Of a DNA stretch of 43,554 bases, positions 1 through 6,681 are shown piece by piece. The stretch comes from Flavobacterium sp. UBA6203 (lineage in GTDB: Bacteria; Bacteroidota; Bacteroidia; Flavobacteriales; Flavobacteriaceae). A program made the translations under genes and the position numbers. The stretch is from the NCBI GenBank assembly GCA_002421645.1, contig DIST01000026.1, positions 1 through 43,554 of the forward strand. Reading direction: 5' to 3'. The first letter of the stretch is position 1, and every line of letters begins with the position of its first letter. The notes beneath the pieces were generated by a model, which was not told the origin of the DNA, did not search any database, and was given only the letters and a program-made list of their open reading frames with translations.

Positions 1-586
1 AAATTGGATATTGAATCGCTATATACTCATTATCCTCTAGCGACTCTAAAAAATTATATAGTTGTACATTATTTGCAATAGAAATTGTTTCAGCTAATTG
101 ATTATTTGCGTTATAAACATTAACCACAATTGGAAAATTGAAATTAATACATTCTATTTCATCAAAACCATCATCTTCACCACAATCATCCATAATATCA
201 TCTAAAACATCTGAATTTTGTACTACAAGTGTGGTAAAATTTTGAAATTGAACCGTGATTGGATAGACAAAATTTACAATATCATCATCGTTTGAAAATG
301 CATCAATTGCATCTTGAACTGTTTGATAATCTGCTTGATTTGAAACTACAATATTTTGTCCATTAACAATAACAGTTACTGGGAGTACAACGCTAAAACA
401 ACTTGAATTGTCTAACAAATTATCAGTTGATGTAGGATTTTGAGAAACCCTAGAGATTAAATTTGTTAATGGTGAAGATTTTGATAGATTTTGACTAGTA
501 TCTTGAATGATTTCATTTTCTTCACTTTGGCATGACATTAAAAGCAAACCTACTAAACTTAAATTTAAAAAATGTTTTAGTTTCAT
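1..586 (-). CDS. Repeat-containing surface lipoprotein, C-terminus cut off by window edge
   Basis: Reads on the minus strand from ATG at 586 and stays open to the window edge (195 codons visible). The N-terminus is a lipoprotein signal: hydrophobic LSLVGLLLMS followed by Cys19. After a Ser/Asn/Thr-rich linker come two related units of about 84 residues. The first begins CFSVVLPVTVIVNG at residue 63 and contains FVYPITVQFQN near 106. The second begins CINFNFPIVVNVYN at residue 146 and again reaches a YPI at 193-195, just before the edge. Acidic stretches (NDDD, DDCGEDDGFDE) separate the units. I do not recognise the family. It is transcribed divergently from the ECF sigma gene, and its upstream region carries the same GTAGGGTA motif as the cytochrome and FecR genes, so it is probably part of the same regulon. 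Confidence 0.85.
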   Translation of the reverse strand, partial: MKLKHFLNLSLVGLLLMSCQSEENEIIQDTSQNLSKSSPLTNLISRVSQNPTSTDNLLDNSSCFSVVLPVTVIVNGQNIVVSNQADYQTVQDAIDAFSNDDDIVNFVYPITVQFQNFTTLVVQNSDVLDDIMDDCGEDDGFDEIECINFNFPIVVNVYNANNQLAETISIANNVQLYNFLESLEDNEYIAIQYPI

Positions 587-618
587 GATTATTATTTTTT
601 GGATTTATATTAGTTAAA

Positions 619-642
619 CAATTCAAATTAATTTTACCCTAC
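619..642 (-). promoter_or_regulatory. Candidate ECF sigma target motif upstream of the divergent lipoprotein
   Basis: On the minus strand GTAGGGTA (642-635) is followed, after 8 bases, by TTGAATTG (626-619) and then TTTAAC. The same arrangement (GTAGGGTA, 8 bases, octamer ending in TTG then TT) is found at 1273-1296 and 2022-2045. The octamer here matches TAnnTTTG only partly; TTAATTTG at 631-624 is an alternative -7 element. The ATG lies 33 bases downstream of the TTG. Confidence 0.5.
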
Positions 643-678
643 CTAATTTTTAAAAAAATAATTAAAATCAAAAATGTT

Positions 679-686
679 TATATTTG
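679..686 (+). promoter_or_regulatory. Candidate -7 element (TATATTTG) for the sigma gene
   Basis: TATATTTG matches the Bacteroidota housekeeping -7 consensus TAnnTTTG and lies 75 bases before the sigma factor ATG. No clear -33 TTG was seen. A separate block, AACCCTCCCTAAGG at 717-730, lies between it and the start codon and loosely resembles the reverse complement of the GTAGGGTA motif. Confidence 0.35.
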
Positions 687-760
687 TTTCAACTATATAA
701 AAATTCATTTTTACAAAACCCTCCCTAAGGTTTAATTAATTTTTAGCAATTCATTCAAAG

Positions 761-1276
761 ATGTCTGAAAATAATACCATTTGCCAAGAAAATATTTTTT
801 CAACTTTTTTCAAAACCCATGCAAAAGGGTTACGAAATTATCTTTACTACAAATTTGGTTATACTGAACAGGCAGAAGATGCAACACAAGAAGCTTTTAT
901 AAAACTGTGGCAAAATTGTAAAGATGTCCCAATTGAAAAAGCTAAATCTTACATTTATACGATTGCAACTAACAATTCCTTAAATGCAATTGCACATAAT
1001 AAAGTAGTTCTTACCTATGAAAACAACAATACTTTAATCGATAGAACCAACGAAAACCCAGAACATATATTAGAGCAAGAACAATTTGAATCTAAACTAT
1101 TAAAAGCAATTAATAATATAAACGAAACGCAAAGAATAGCTTTTTTAATGCATCGAATTGACGGTAAAAAATATGCCGAAATTGCCTCCGAATTAAACAT
1201 TAGTGTAAAAGCGGTTGAAAAGCGTATTCACCTAGCTTTAATTGAACTAAAAAAAGAAATAGAAAATTTTAAGTAG
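761..1276 (+). CDS. ECF RNA polymerase sigma factor, FecI-like
   Basis: A 171-residue extracytoplasmic-function sigma factor. Region 2 covers roughly residues 12-75 and includes the DATQEAFIKLWQ core-binding helix typical of Bacteroidota FecI-type sigmas. Region 4 covers roughly 118-167 and ends in a helix-turn-helix (KYAEIASELNISVKAVEKRI). Length is normal for the family. It starts a cluster of sigma, di-heme cytochrome, FecR anti-sigma and TonB receptor, so it is probably released by a surface signal through the receptor and FecR. Its stop codon TAG overlaps the GTAGGGTA motif that precedes the next gene. The substrate of the system cannot be told from sequence. Confidence 0.93.
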   Translation: MSENNTICQENIFSTFFKTHAKGLRNYLYYKFGYTEQAEDATQEAFIKLWQNCKDVPIEKAKSYIYTIATNNSLNAIAHNKVVLTYENNNTLIDRTNENPEHILEQEQFESKLLKAINNINETQRIAFLMHRIDGKKYAEIASELNISVKAVEKRIHLALIELKKEIENFK

Positions 1277-1296
1277 GGTAAAAAACAATATATTTG
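1273..1296 (+). promoter_or_regulatory. Candidate ECF promoter upstream of the di-heme cytochrome
   Basis: GTAGGGTA (1273-1280) overlaps the sigma stop codon. After 8 bases comes TATATTTG (1289-1296), followed by TTTAAG. The start codon is 24 bases downstream of the element. The same layout recurs at 2022-2045 and, on the minus strand, at 642-619. Confidence 0.55.
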
Positions 1297-1319
1297 TTTA
1301 AGTACTAAATAAATCTTTT

Positions 1320-2021
1320 ATGAAAAAAAAATCTTTAAGTACAATTTATTCATCTTCAATAGTACTTTTTATAGCAATAGCATCAGTATTATTTTTTAGT
1401 TTTAAAACTAATGAAACTATTTTTTATAATTCAAACCCAGAATATAAAGTTATAGGTTGCGACACTACTATTATCTATTTTAAACAACAGGTCTTACCAA
1501 TTTTACAAACAAAATGCATAATGTGCCATAATCCAAAAAAAAATGCACACGGAGTCTTGCTTAACAACTATGAAAACATATTAGCAACAATTGAAATAGA
1601 GGAGGATGATGATGAACAAAAAAATGAGTTAACGAAAGTGATTTTGAGAAATAAAATGCCTCCTTACCCTCATGAAAAATTATCAAGTAATCAAAAAAAC
1701 ATCCTTTTAAAATGGGTGAGCCAAGGCATGCAAAATAATAGTTGTGAAGAAACTTCAATAACAACTTCAGACCTTACATTTGAAAACAGTTTAAAGTTAG
1801 TTATAGAGAATCATTGTATTGGTTGTCATTCTGGGAAATCTCCTGCCAATGGGTACGACTTTTCAAATAAAAATACAGTAATGGAGGTTGTGAAAAATGG
1901 AAAACTTTTAAAAGCAATAAATCACGAAGCTGGAGTTACACCAATGCCTTTTATGAGTGATAAAATTTCTGAAAACGAAATAAACGCTGTTCGCACTTGG
2001 ATTGAAAATGGCATGAACTAA
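1320..2021 (+). CDS. Membrane-anchored or exported di-heme cytochrome c-like protein
   Basis: A 233-residue protein with an N-terminal hydrophobic segment (about residues 10-28) serving as signal peptide or anchor. It has two CxxCH haem sites: CIMCH at 66-70 and CIGCH at 166-170. Each is followed by a candidate Met axial ligand in a proline context (KMPPYP near 113; TPMPF in the second half), and each half ends with a Trp-containing helix (LLKWVSQGM, VRTWIENGM). This is a tandem pair of short cytochrome domains like the planctomycete-type cytochrome C family (PSCyt1-like). An acidic loop (EEDDDEQ) splits the first half. It sits between the sigma factor and its FecR, which is unusual for these modules and suggests a link to periplasmic electron transfer or redox sensing. 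Confidence 0.85.
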   Translation: MKKKSLSTIYSSSIVLFIAIASVLFFSFKTNETIFYNSNPEYKVIGCDTTIIYFKQQVLPILQTKCIMCHNPKKNAHGVLLNNYENILATIEIEEDDDEQKNELTKVILRNKMPPYPHEKLSSNQKNILLKWVSQGMQNNSCEETSITTSDLTFENSLKLVIENHCIGCHSGKSPANGYDFSNKNTVMEVVKNGKLLKAINHEAGVTPMPFMSDKISENEINAVRTWIENGMN

Positions 2022-2045
2022 GTAGGGTAAATAACAATATACTTG
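2022..2045 (+). promoter_or_regulatory. Candidate ECF promoter upstream of fecR-like gene
   Basis: GTAGGGTA (2022-2029) begins right after the cytochrome stop codon. After 8 bases comes TATACTTG (2038-2045), followed by TTACA. The first reasonable ATG of the FecR gene is at 2070, 25 bases downstream. A reading frame that starts with TTG at 2043 would lie inside this element, which argues for the ATG at 2070. Confidence 0.55.
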
Positions 2046-2069
2046 TTACATTATTGTAATACAAAAATT

Positions 2070-2969
2070 ATGGATGAAGATTACAAATTAGCCAAATGGC
2101 TTAATAACGAACTTACTGCTGAAGAATTAGCCGAATTTAAACAAAATCCGGACTTTCCTTTGTATGAAAAAATCAAAGAAAATTCAGCTCGCTTAAAAAC
2201 ACCTGCATTTGACCAAGATAAAATGTTAAGCAACGTTGTTGCTACTAAAAAAGCAACAAAAGTTGTGAAACTACAACAAAATTGGTTCGTTCGGATTGCT
2301 GCTGTTTTAGTTATTGCTTTGGGATTAAGTTTTTTTATGGTTAATAGTTTTAAAGAAAAATATTACGGTACTGAACTTACGCAAACTGTAAATTTACCAG
2401 ATAATTCAGAAGTTATCGTGAATAAAAATTCGTTTATAGAATACAAAACTTTTTTCTGGAAAAACAATAGAACAATTGACTTAAAAGGTGAAGCTTACTT
2501 TAAAGTTGCAAAAGGAAAAACATTTGAAGTCAATACGAATTTAGGAAAAGTGACCGTTTTAGGAACACAATTCAATGTAAATTCAAAAGACAACACCTTT
2601 GAAGTCACTTGCTACGAAGGAAAAGTAAAAGTAAACTACAAGAATCAGGAACTTATCCTAACAAAAGGGATGTTAGTTACTTTTGAAAATGACACTAAAA
2701 AAGAAGGAAAAACAACATTATCAATGCCAAACTGGGCTTCTGATGAAATAGAAATGAGTTTTACTAATCAAAACTTAAAAACTATTATTACTGATATTGA
2801 AAACACCTATAACGTTACCATTAAAACAAATACGATAGCAACAGAACAATTATTTACTGGAAAACTTCCAAGTAATAATTTAGATGTAGCCTTACAAATA
2901 ATTGCCTCAACCTATCATTTACAAATAAACAAATCAAACGAAACAAGTTTTGAATTAGTAAAAAAGTAA
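2070..2969 (+). CDS. FecR-family anti-sigma factor
   Basis: A 299-residue protein from ATG 2070. It has a short cytoplasmic domain that would bind the sigma factor (about 1-70), one transmembrane helix (WFVRIAAVLVIALGLSFFMV, about 72-91), a periplasmic FecR domain (about 100-205, with NLPDNSEVIVNKNS and LKGEAYFKVAKGKTFEV) and a C-terminal DUF4974-like domain (about 230-299). It is expected to hold the ECF sigma and respond to the receptor encoded next door. The longer in-frame start (TTG 2043) is rejected because it overlaps the promoter. The stop codon directly abuts the ATG of the TonB receptor, so the two are co-translated. Confidence 0.93.
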   Translation: MDEDYKLAKWLNNELTAEELAEFKQNPDFPLYEKIKENSARLKTPAFDQDKMLSNVVATKKATKVVKLQQNWFVRIAAVLVIALGLSFFMVNSFKEKYYGTELTQTVNLPDNSEVIVNKNSFIEYKTFFWKNNRTIDLKGEAYFKVAKGKTFEVNTNLGKVTVLGTQFNVNSKDNTFEVTCYEGKVKVNYKNQELILTKGMLVTFENDTKKEGKTTLSMPNWASDEIEMSFTNQNLKTIITDIENTYNVTIKTNTIATEQLFTGKLPSNNLDVALQIIASTYHLQINKSNETSFELVKK

Positions 2970-5516
2970 ATGAATTACAATCGTTTTTTAATAGTGATAT
3001 TTAGCTTGTTTGTCATTGTCTTACCGCTTCGAGCACAAGACAATGGCAAAGCTATTTTATTGAAAAAAATATTTGAAAACATTGGCAAAACTCACGAAGT
3101 AAATTTTAATTTTATTGAAGAAGAAATTGCGATTTTTAAATTAATTCCTCCTTCGGATTCAGCAACTCTTCAAGAAAAACTGAACTATATTTCTGAAAAA
3201 ACACAATTAAAATTTGAATTTATTTCTGAAAAACACATCTCAGTAAGCAACAATCAAAAACTTGATAAACCTTTGTGTGGCTATCTTTTGGATAAAGAAA
3301 CCAAAGAACCCATACAAAATGCAACACTTCTAGTTTCTGGAACAAACTCTTATGCTATTACAAACGAGATTGGTTTTTTTGAACTTAAAACAAAATCTGC
3401 AAATACCATCGAAATTTCACATTTGAATTACAAATCAGAAATTATTCAATCTTCATTTTTATATGTAGAAAATTGTCCAAAAATCTACTTAAAAAGTGTA
3501 ATAAATGATTTAGAACCAGTTGTAACAACCTTATATTTAACCAAAGGAATCAATAAAAAAAGAGAGGGCACTTACGAAATAAAACCTAAAAAAATTGGTC
3601 TTCTTCCTGGGTTGACAGAACCCGATGTGTTTCAAACTATACAGCAAATCCCTGGAATTAATGCTACCGACGAAAGCATCTCAAATACAAGTGTAAGAGG
3701 CGGAACACACGACCAAAATTTGTTTCTTTGGAACGGCATTAGATTATACCAAACAGGGCATTTTTTTGGATTAATATCATCTTTAAATCCCAATTTAGCA
3801 CACAAAATAAATATTGCTAAAAACGGAACTTCTGCTTTTTATAGCGATGGAGTTTCGAGTTCTGTACTAATTTCAACCCATGCTGATTCAATAGAAAACA
3901 CAAAAGGCGCTATTGGAATCAACTTAATTAATGCCGATTTTTATACAAAAGTAAAAACGTCAAACAAATCAAATATTGAAATTAGCGGAAGACGATCTTA
4001 CACAGATTTAGTAAATTCTCCAACCTACACAAATTACTTCAATAAAATTTTTCAAAACACTATCGTTACTAATTATTTTGACAATCAAAATATTAAATAC
4101 AATTCAAATGAAGATTTTTACTTTTACGATTTTACCGCACAATATCATCAAAAAATAAAACAAAAAACAGATTTATTTGTTGATATTTTGAGTATTAGTA
4201 ACGTTTTAGATGTGTTGCAAACTAAAACAGAGAATAATCTTACAACTTCAAAATACAGCTGTTTAGAACAACAAACGTATGGCGTTAACGCTTTGCTAAA
4301 AACCGATTGGAACGTAAAAAACAGCAGCGAAATTTCGATTTATGCTTCCTATTACAACATTAATTCTGAAAATGAATCGATTGAAAACAATCAAATTTTT
4401 AATCAAGAAAACACTATTTTAGATACAGGAATAAAATTGCAAAACAGTCATATTTTATCGGATAAATTTACCTTTTTAAATGGCTATCAATTCAATGAAA
4501 TTGGTATTCGAAATGTAGATATTGTAAATACGCCTGTTTTTTCGAGAAAAATTAAAGAAGTTTTAAAAAATCACGCACTAATTGCTGAACTAAAATACCG
4601 TTCTGCCAACGATAAATTTAATGGTCGAATTGGCTTTAGACAAAATTATATTCAGGAGTTTTCTACTTTTATTTTTGAACCGCGAATTCAGTTAAATTAT
4701 AAATTCACTCCGTTTTTTCAATTGGAAATTATGGGTGAAAGCAAACATCAAACTACTTCACAAATTGTAGATTTACAGCAAGATTTTTTAGGCATCGAAA
4801 AACGAAGATGGACTTTATCAAATAATGAAGATATTCCTATTGTGAAAAGCAATCAAGCATCATTAGGATTTTCATTTAACAAAAACAATTGGTTGCTAAC
4901 TTTGGAAAATTTCTACAAAAAAGTAGATGGAATTACCAGTATGAGTCAAGGGTTTCAAAACCAATTTGAATTTGTAAAAACTAGCGGAAATTACACCGTT
5001 TATGGGACCGAATTTTTAATTCAAAAACAATTCAAACCCATTACTGCATGGATAAGTTATACTTTTCAAGAAAATAATTATGATTTCAATACATTGAATC
5101 CAGCAACTTTTTCTAATAATTTTGAAATCAAACATGCTTTAAAATCAGCCATTATTTCTGATTTTAAAAACATAAAACTAGCCATTGGCGCACAATGGTT
5201 TACCGGAAGACCAACAACTTTTCCTTCAAGCTCAACTCCAATTTATACCGATCCAGAAACACCTACAGTGAGTTATCAAATGCCAAATTCATCCAATTTA
5301 GAAGACTATTTTCAGGTGAATTTTTCAGGTTCTTATGCTTTTAATCTGGGTAAAAAATCAAAACTAAATCTGGGTTTTTCTATACAAAATGTATTAAATA
5401 ACAAAGCTAGTATTAATCAACATTATCGTGTAAACAACAACACAAATATTGTTGAACAAGTAAATACTTTTTCATTAGAAAGAACTCCAAATGCTTTTTT
5501 AAGATTTACATTTTAA
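2970..5516 (+). CDS. TonB-dependent outer membrane receptor with STN signalling domain, FecA-like
   Basis: An 848-residue receptor with a signal peptide (about 1-22, ending LPLRAQ) and a short N-terminal secretin/TonB domain (about 27-92) of the kind that contacts FecR. A carboxypeptidase-regulatory-like beta-sandwich follows (about 103-180), then the plug (about 205-310, with SVRGGTHDQNLFLWNGIRLY) and a beta-barrel ending in the aromatic terminus NAFLRFTF. The STN domain makes it a transducing receptor for the sigma/FecR pair upstream. Barrel features do not identify the ligand. It follows fecR without a gap and is closed by a strong hairpin terminator. Confidence 0.93.
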   Translation: MNYNRFLIVIFSLFVIVLPLRAQDNGKAILLKKIFENIGKTHEVNFNFIEEEIAIFKLIPPSDSATLQEKLNYISEKTQLKFEFISEKHISVSNNQKLDKPLCGYLLDKETKEPIQNATLLVSGTNSYAITNEIGFFELKTKSANTIEISHLNYKSEIIQSSFLYVENCPKIYLKSVINDLEPVVTTLYLTKGINKKREGTYEIKPKKIGLLPGLTEPDVFQTIQQIPGINATDESISNTSVRGGTHDQNLFLWNGIRLYQTGHFFGLISSLNPNLAHKINIAKNGTSAFYSDGVSSSVLISTHADSIENTKGAIGINLINADFYTKVKTSNKSNIEISGRRSYTDLVNSPTYTNYFNKIFQNTIVTNYFDNQNIKYNSNEDFYFYDFTAQYHQKIKQKTDLFVDILSISNVLDVLQTKTENNLTTSKYSCLEQQTYGVNALLKTDWNVKNSSEISIYASYYNINSENESIENNQIFNQENTILDTGIKLQNSHILSDKFTFLNGYQFNEIGIRNVDIVNTPVFSRKIKEVLKNHALIAELKYRSANDKFNGRIGFRQNYIQEFSTFIFEPRIQLNYKFTPFFQLEIMGESKHQTTSQIVDLQQDFLGIEKRRWTLSNNEDIPIVKSNQASLGFSFNKNNWLLTLENFYKKVDGITSMSQGFQNQFEFVKTSGNYTVYGTEFLIQKQFKPITAWISYTFQENNYDFNTLNPATFSNNFEIKHALKSAIISDFKNIKLAIGAQWFTGRPTTFPSSSTPIYTDPETPTVSYQMPNSSNLEDYFQVNFSGSYAFNLGKKSKLNLGFSIQNVLNNKASINQHYRVNNNTNIVEQVNTFSLERTPNAFLRFTF

Positions 5517-5518
5517 AA

Positions 5519-5545
5519 AAAGTCAGGCTTTTACCTGACTTTCTA
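5519..5545. terminator. Hairpin terminator after the TonB receptor
   Basis: Nine-base stem AAAGTCAGG (5519-5527), six-base loop, CCTGACTTT (5534-5542). A-run upstream and T-rich tail downstream make it usable in both directions. It is nearly identical to the hairpin at 6453-6476. Confidence 0.8.
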
Positions 5546-5547
5546 TC

Positions 5548-5583
5548 TTAATCTTGAATTTTAAATACTTTTCTTAAAATATC
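5548..5583 (-). pseudogene. Truncated second copy of the DUF2892 gene (3' end only)
   Basis: Minus strand encodes DILRKVFKIQD and a TAA stop, identical in protein sequence to the C-terminus of the intact gene at 6482-6670. Two base differences within these codons are silent. Upstream sequence is replaced by the palindromic element. It is a remnant of a duplication, not an expressed gene. Confidence 0.7.
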
Positions 5584-5724
5584 CCACCGCTAGCGCGAGC
5601 ATCTTGCTCGTACTTATTTTGTTAAAGTCAATTTTCAAAAATATAAAATTAAATAAAATATTTAATGTACTGTGTTGATTTTCATTGTGGGCACGAGCAC
5701 GATGCTCGCGCTAGCGGGGGGGGG
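5583..5724. mobile_element. Palindromic-end repeat element, copy A (MITE/REP-like)
   Basis: About 140 bp with terminal inverted repeats. The left arm (5583-5611) contains CCGCTAGCGCGAGCATCTTG and the right arm (5693-5721) is its near-perfect reverse complement. The 81-bp AT-rich core differs from copy B (6205-6341) at only two bases. The right end is a run of nine G (5716-5724), against five in copy B. It has no coding capacity of its own. Each arm is also partly self-complementary (CGAGCAtcttGCTCG), as in REP sequences mobilised by REP-associated tyrosine transposases; that link is inference. Confidence 0.8.
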
Positions 5725-5730
5725 CTAATT

Positions 5731-6096
5731 TTAATTAATTTCTCCAAAAAACAAAAACCATTTTTTTATTCCATTTTCTTCATAATGAATAACATTAGTA
5801 AAAGGAAAAAAATAAATAGAACTTTTTCTAATTTTTTTAATATCATATTGATTTATTGTCTTTTCCCCTTTGATAAATAAGTTTATTATTATTATAAAGC
5901 TTTCTTTTGTTTGTATCTCTTTAAATTTTAATACACAAAAAATTAAAACTACAAATCCTATCAAACAAAATATACCTATACTCATTATCATTTCGTAATC
6001 TTTAGAAAGTAACGAAATTGAAAATAAAAAAAGATTAATAAAAAATGAAAAAATAAGACTTATTTTAAAAATTTTAAAATTAACAAATTTATACAT
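5731..6096 (-). CDS. Small two-helix membrane protein, unknown function
   Basis: A 121-residue protein with two hydrophobic helices near the N-terminus (about residues 9-30 and 38-60) and a polar C-terminal part that could fold as a small beta-rich domain (ESFIIIINLFIKGEKTINQYDIKKI and on). I do not recognise the family. Only 10 bases separate its ATG from the stop of an upstream gene remnant (6107-6204) on the same strand, so it was probably the second gene of an operon whose first gene has been destroyed. An immunity-type role beside a lost toxin gene is possible but unproven. It is very AT-rich, more so than its neighbours, which fits acquired DNA. Confidence 0.55.
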   Translation of the reverse strand: MYKFVNFKIFKISLIFSFFINLFLFSISLLSKDYEMIMSIGIFCLIGFVVLIFCVLKFKEIQTKESFIIIINLFIKGEKTINQYDIKKIRKSSIYFFPFTNVIHYEENGIKKWFLFFGEIN

Positions 6097-6106
6097 AGTG
6101 AATAAT

Positions 6107-6204
6107 TTATAAAAATCTTGTACAACCTTTACAACCAGCTTTTAAACTCAAATCGGCACCAATGACTAAAATATAGACTCCTGGATTGATATCAATCCCA
6201 TAAT
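6107..6204 (-). pseudogene. 3' remnant of an unidentified gene, cut by repeat element B
   Basis: In one minus-strand frame the sequence reads DYGIDINPGVYILVIG then ADLSLKAGCKGCTRFL and stops at 6107-6109. It looks like genuine protein (no low complexity, sensible codon use) but has no start before the palindromic element begins at 6205. The end contains a CKGC pair. The parent family was not recognised. Confidence 0.5.
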
Positions 6205-6341
6205 CCCCCGCTAGTGCGAACATCTTGCTCGTACTTATTTTGTTAAAGTCAATTTTCAAAAATATAAAATTAAATAAAATATTTAACGTACTGTGTTGAT
6301 TTTAATTGTGGGCACGAGCAAGATGCTCGCGCTAGCGGGGG
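6205..6341. mobile_element. Palindromic-end repeat element, copy B (MITE/REP-like)
   Basis: A 137-bp copy of the element at 5583-5724. The left arm (6205-6232) and right arm (6314-6341) are 28-bp inverted repeats with two mismatches, both ending in a run of C or G at the outside. The core is 81 bp. It separates a minus-strand gene remnant on its left from a plus-strand remnant on its right, so it lies exactly at a break point. Confidence 0.8.
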
Positions 6342-6451
6342 CAGTAGCACTTTTAGAAAAAGAATTAGACTTAGAATGCATAAACAAACAATTAGATGAA
6401 GTAAATGCTTTTATTGATGCTGTTACAATTCATAAAGCTACGATACAGTAA
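6342..6451 (+). pseudogene. 3' remnant of an unidentified plus-strand gene
   Basis: Reads VALLEKELDLECINKQ then LDEVNAFIDAVTIHKATIQ and stops with TAA at 6449-6451. It is a plausible helical C-terminus without its own start: the only upstream ATG (6323) lies inside the palindromic element and would create an accidental 42-residue fusion. The stop runs straight into the hairpin at 6453. The parent gene was not recognised. Confidence 0.5.
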
Positions 6452-6517
6452 AAAAGTCAGGCTTTCACCTGACTTTCTATCTTAATCTTGAATCTTAAAT
6501 ACTTTTCTCAAAATATC
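6450..6517. repeat. Right copy of the 68-bp direct repeat
   Basis: Same content as 5516-5583, here in its original context: a hairpin terminator and the 3' end of the intact DUF2892 gene. Together the two copies bracket about 870 bp of element copies and remnants. Confidence 0.85.
6453..6476. terminator. Bidirectional hairpin terminator ending the efflux operon
   Basis: AAAGTCAGG (6453-6461), loop CTTTCA, CCTGACTTT (6468-6476), with A-run on the left that becomes a T-tail on the minus strand. It closes the RND operon, whose last gene stops at 6482, and also follows the plus-strand remnant. Confidence 0.8.
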
Positions 6518-6670
6518 TTCCATCAAACACCATTTGGTAATGGACGATTGTAATAAATTGGCTCCTACAAAAATGGTAAACCAAAACCAATTTTCATTCA
6601 CATACATTCCCAACAGCACACTTAAAATAATGAAGGTTCCTGCTATTGCTCTTATTAATCTGTTTATCAT
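6482..6670 (-). CDS. DUF2892 (YgaP-like) small membrane protein
   Basis: A 62-residue protein with two transmembrane segments (AIAGTFIILSVLLGMYV and WFWFTIFVGANLLQSS). The opening NRLIRAIAGT, the following hydrophobic pair and the TKWC late motif fit the DUF2892 family, which also forms the membrane part of YgaP-type rhodaneses. Such proteins are common next to sulfur and metal genes. It is the last gene of the efflux operon, 11 bases after the PII-like gene. Confidence 0.8.
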   Translation of the reverse strand: MINRLIRAIAGTFIILSVLLGMYVNENWFWFTIFVGANLLQSSITKWCLMEDILRKVFKIQD

Positions 6671-6681
6671 ACTCTTTGATT

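Larger units (their letters stand above)
5516..5583. repeat. Left copy of a 68-bp direct repeat (terminator plus DUF2892 gene tail)
   Basis: Matches 6450-6517 at a constant offset of 934 bases, apart from one base in an A-run and three C/T differences. The copy contains the hairpin terminator and, on the minus strand, the last 11 codons of the DUF2892 gene. Identity stops where the palindromic element begins at about 5583. Confidence 0.85.

Noticed and set aside
2043..2069. TTG start giving a longer FecR protein
   Set aside because: It overlaps the TATACTTG promoter element; ATG 2070 gives a normal FecR N-terminus.
5716..5724. Run of nine G as a phase-variation tract
   Set aside because: It is the outer end of the repeat element and lies in no gene or promoter, so slippage has no visible target.
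5665..5880. 71-codon plus-strand frame
   Set aside because: It begins inside the palindromic element, crosses the G-run and opposes the membrane-protein gene; low-complexity product.
6323..6451. 42-residue gene starting in element copy B
   Set aside because: The ATG belongs to the element's inverted repeat; the reading frame is an accidental fusion to a gene remnant.
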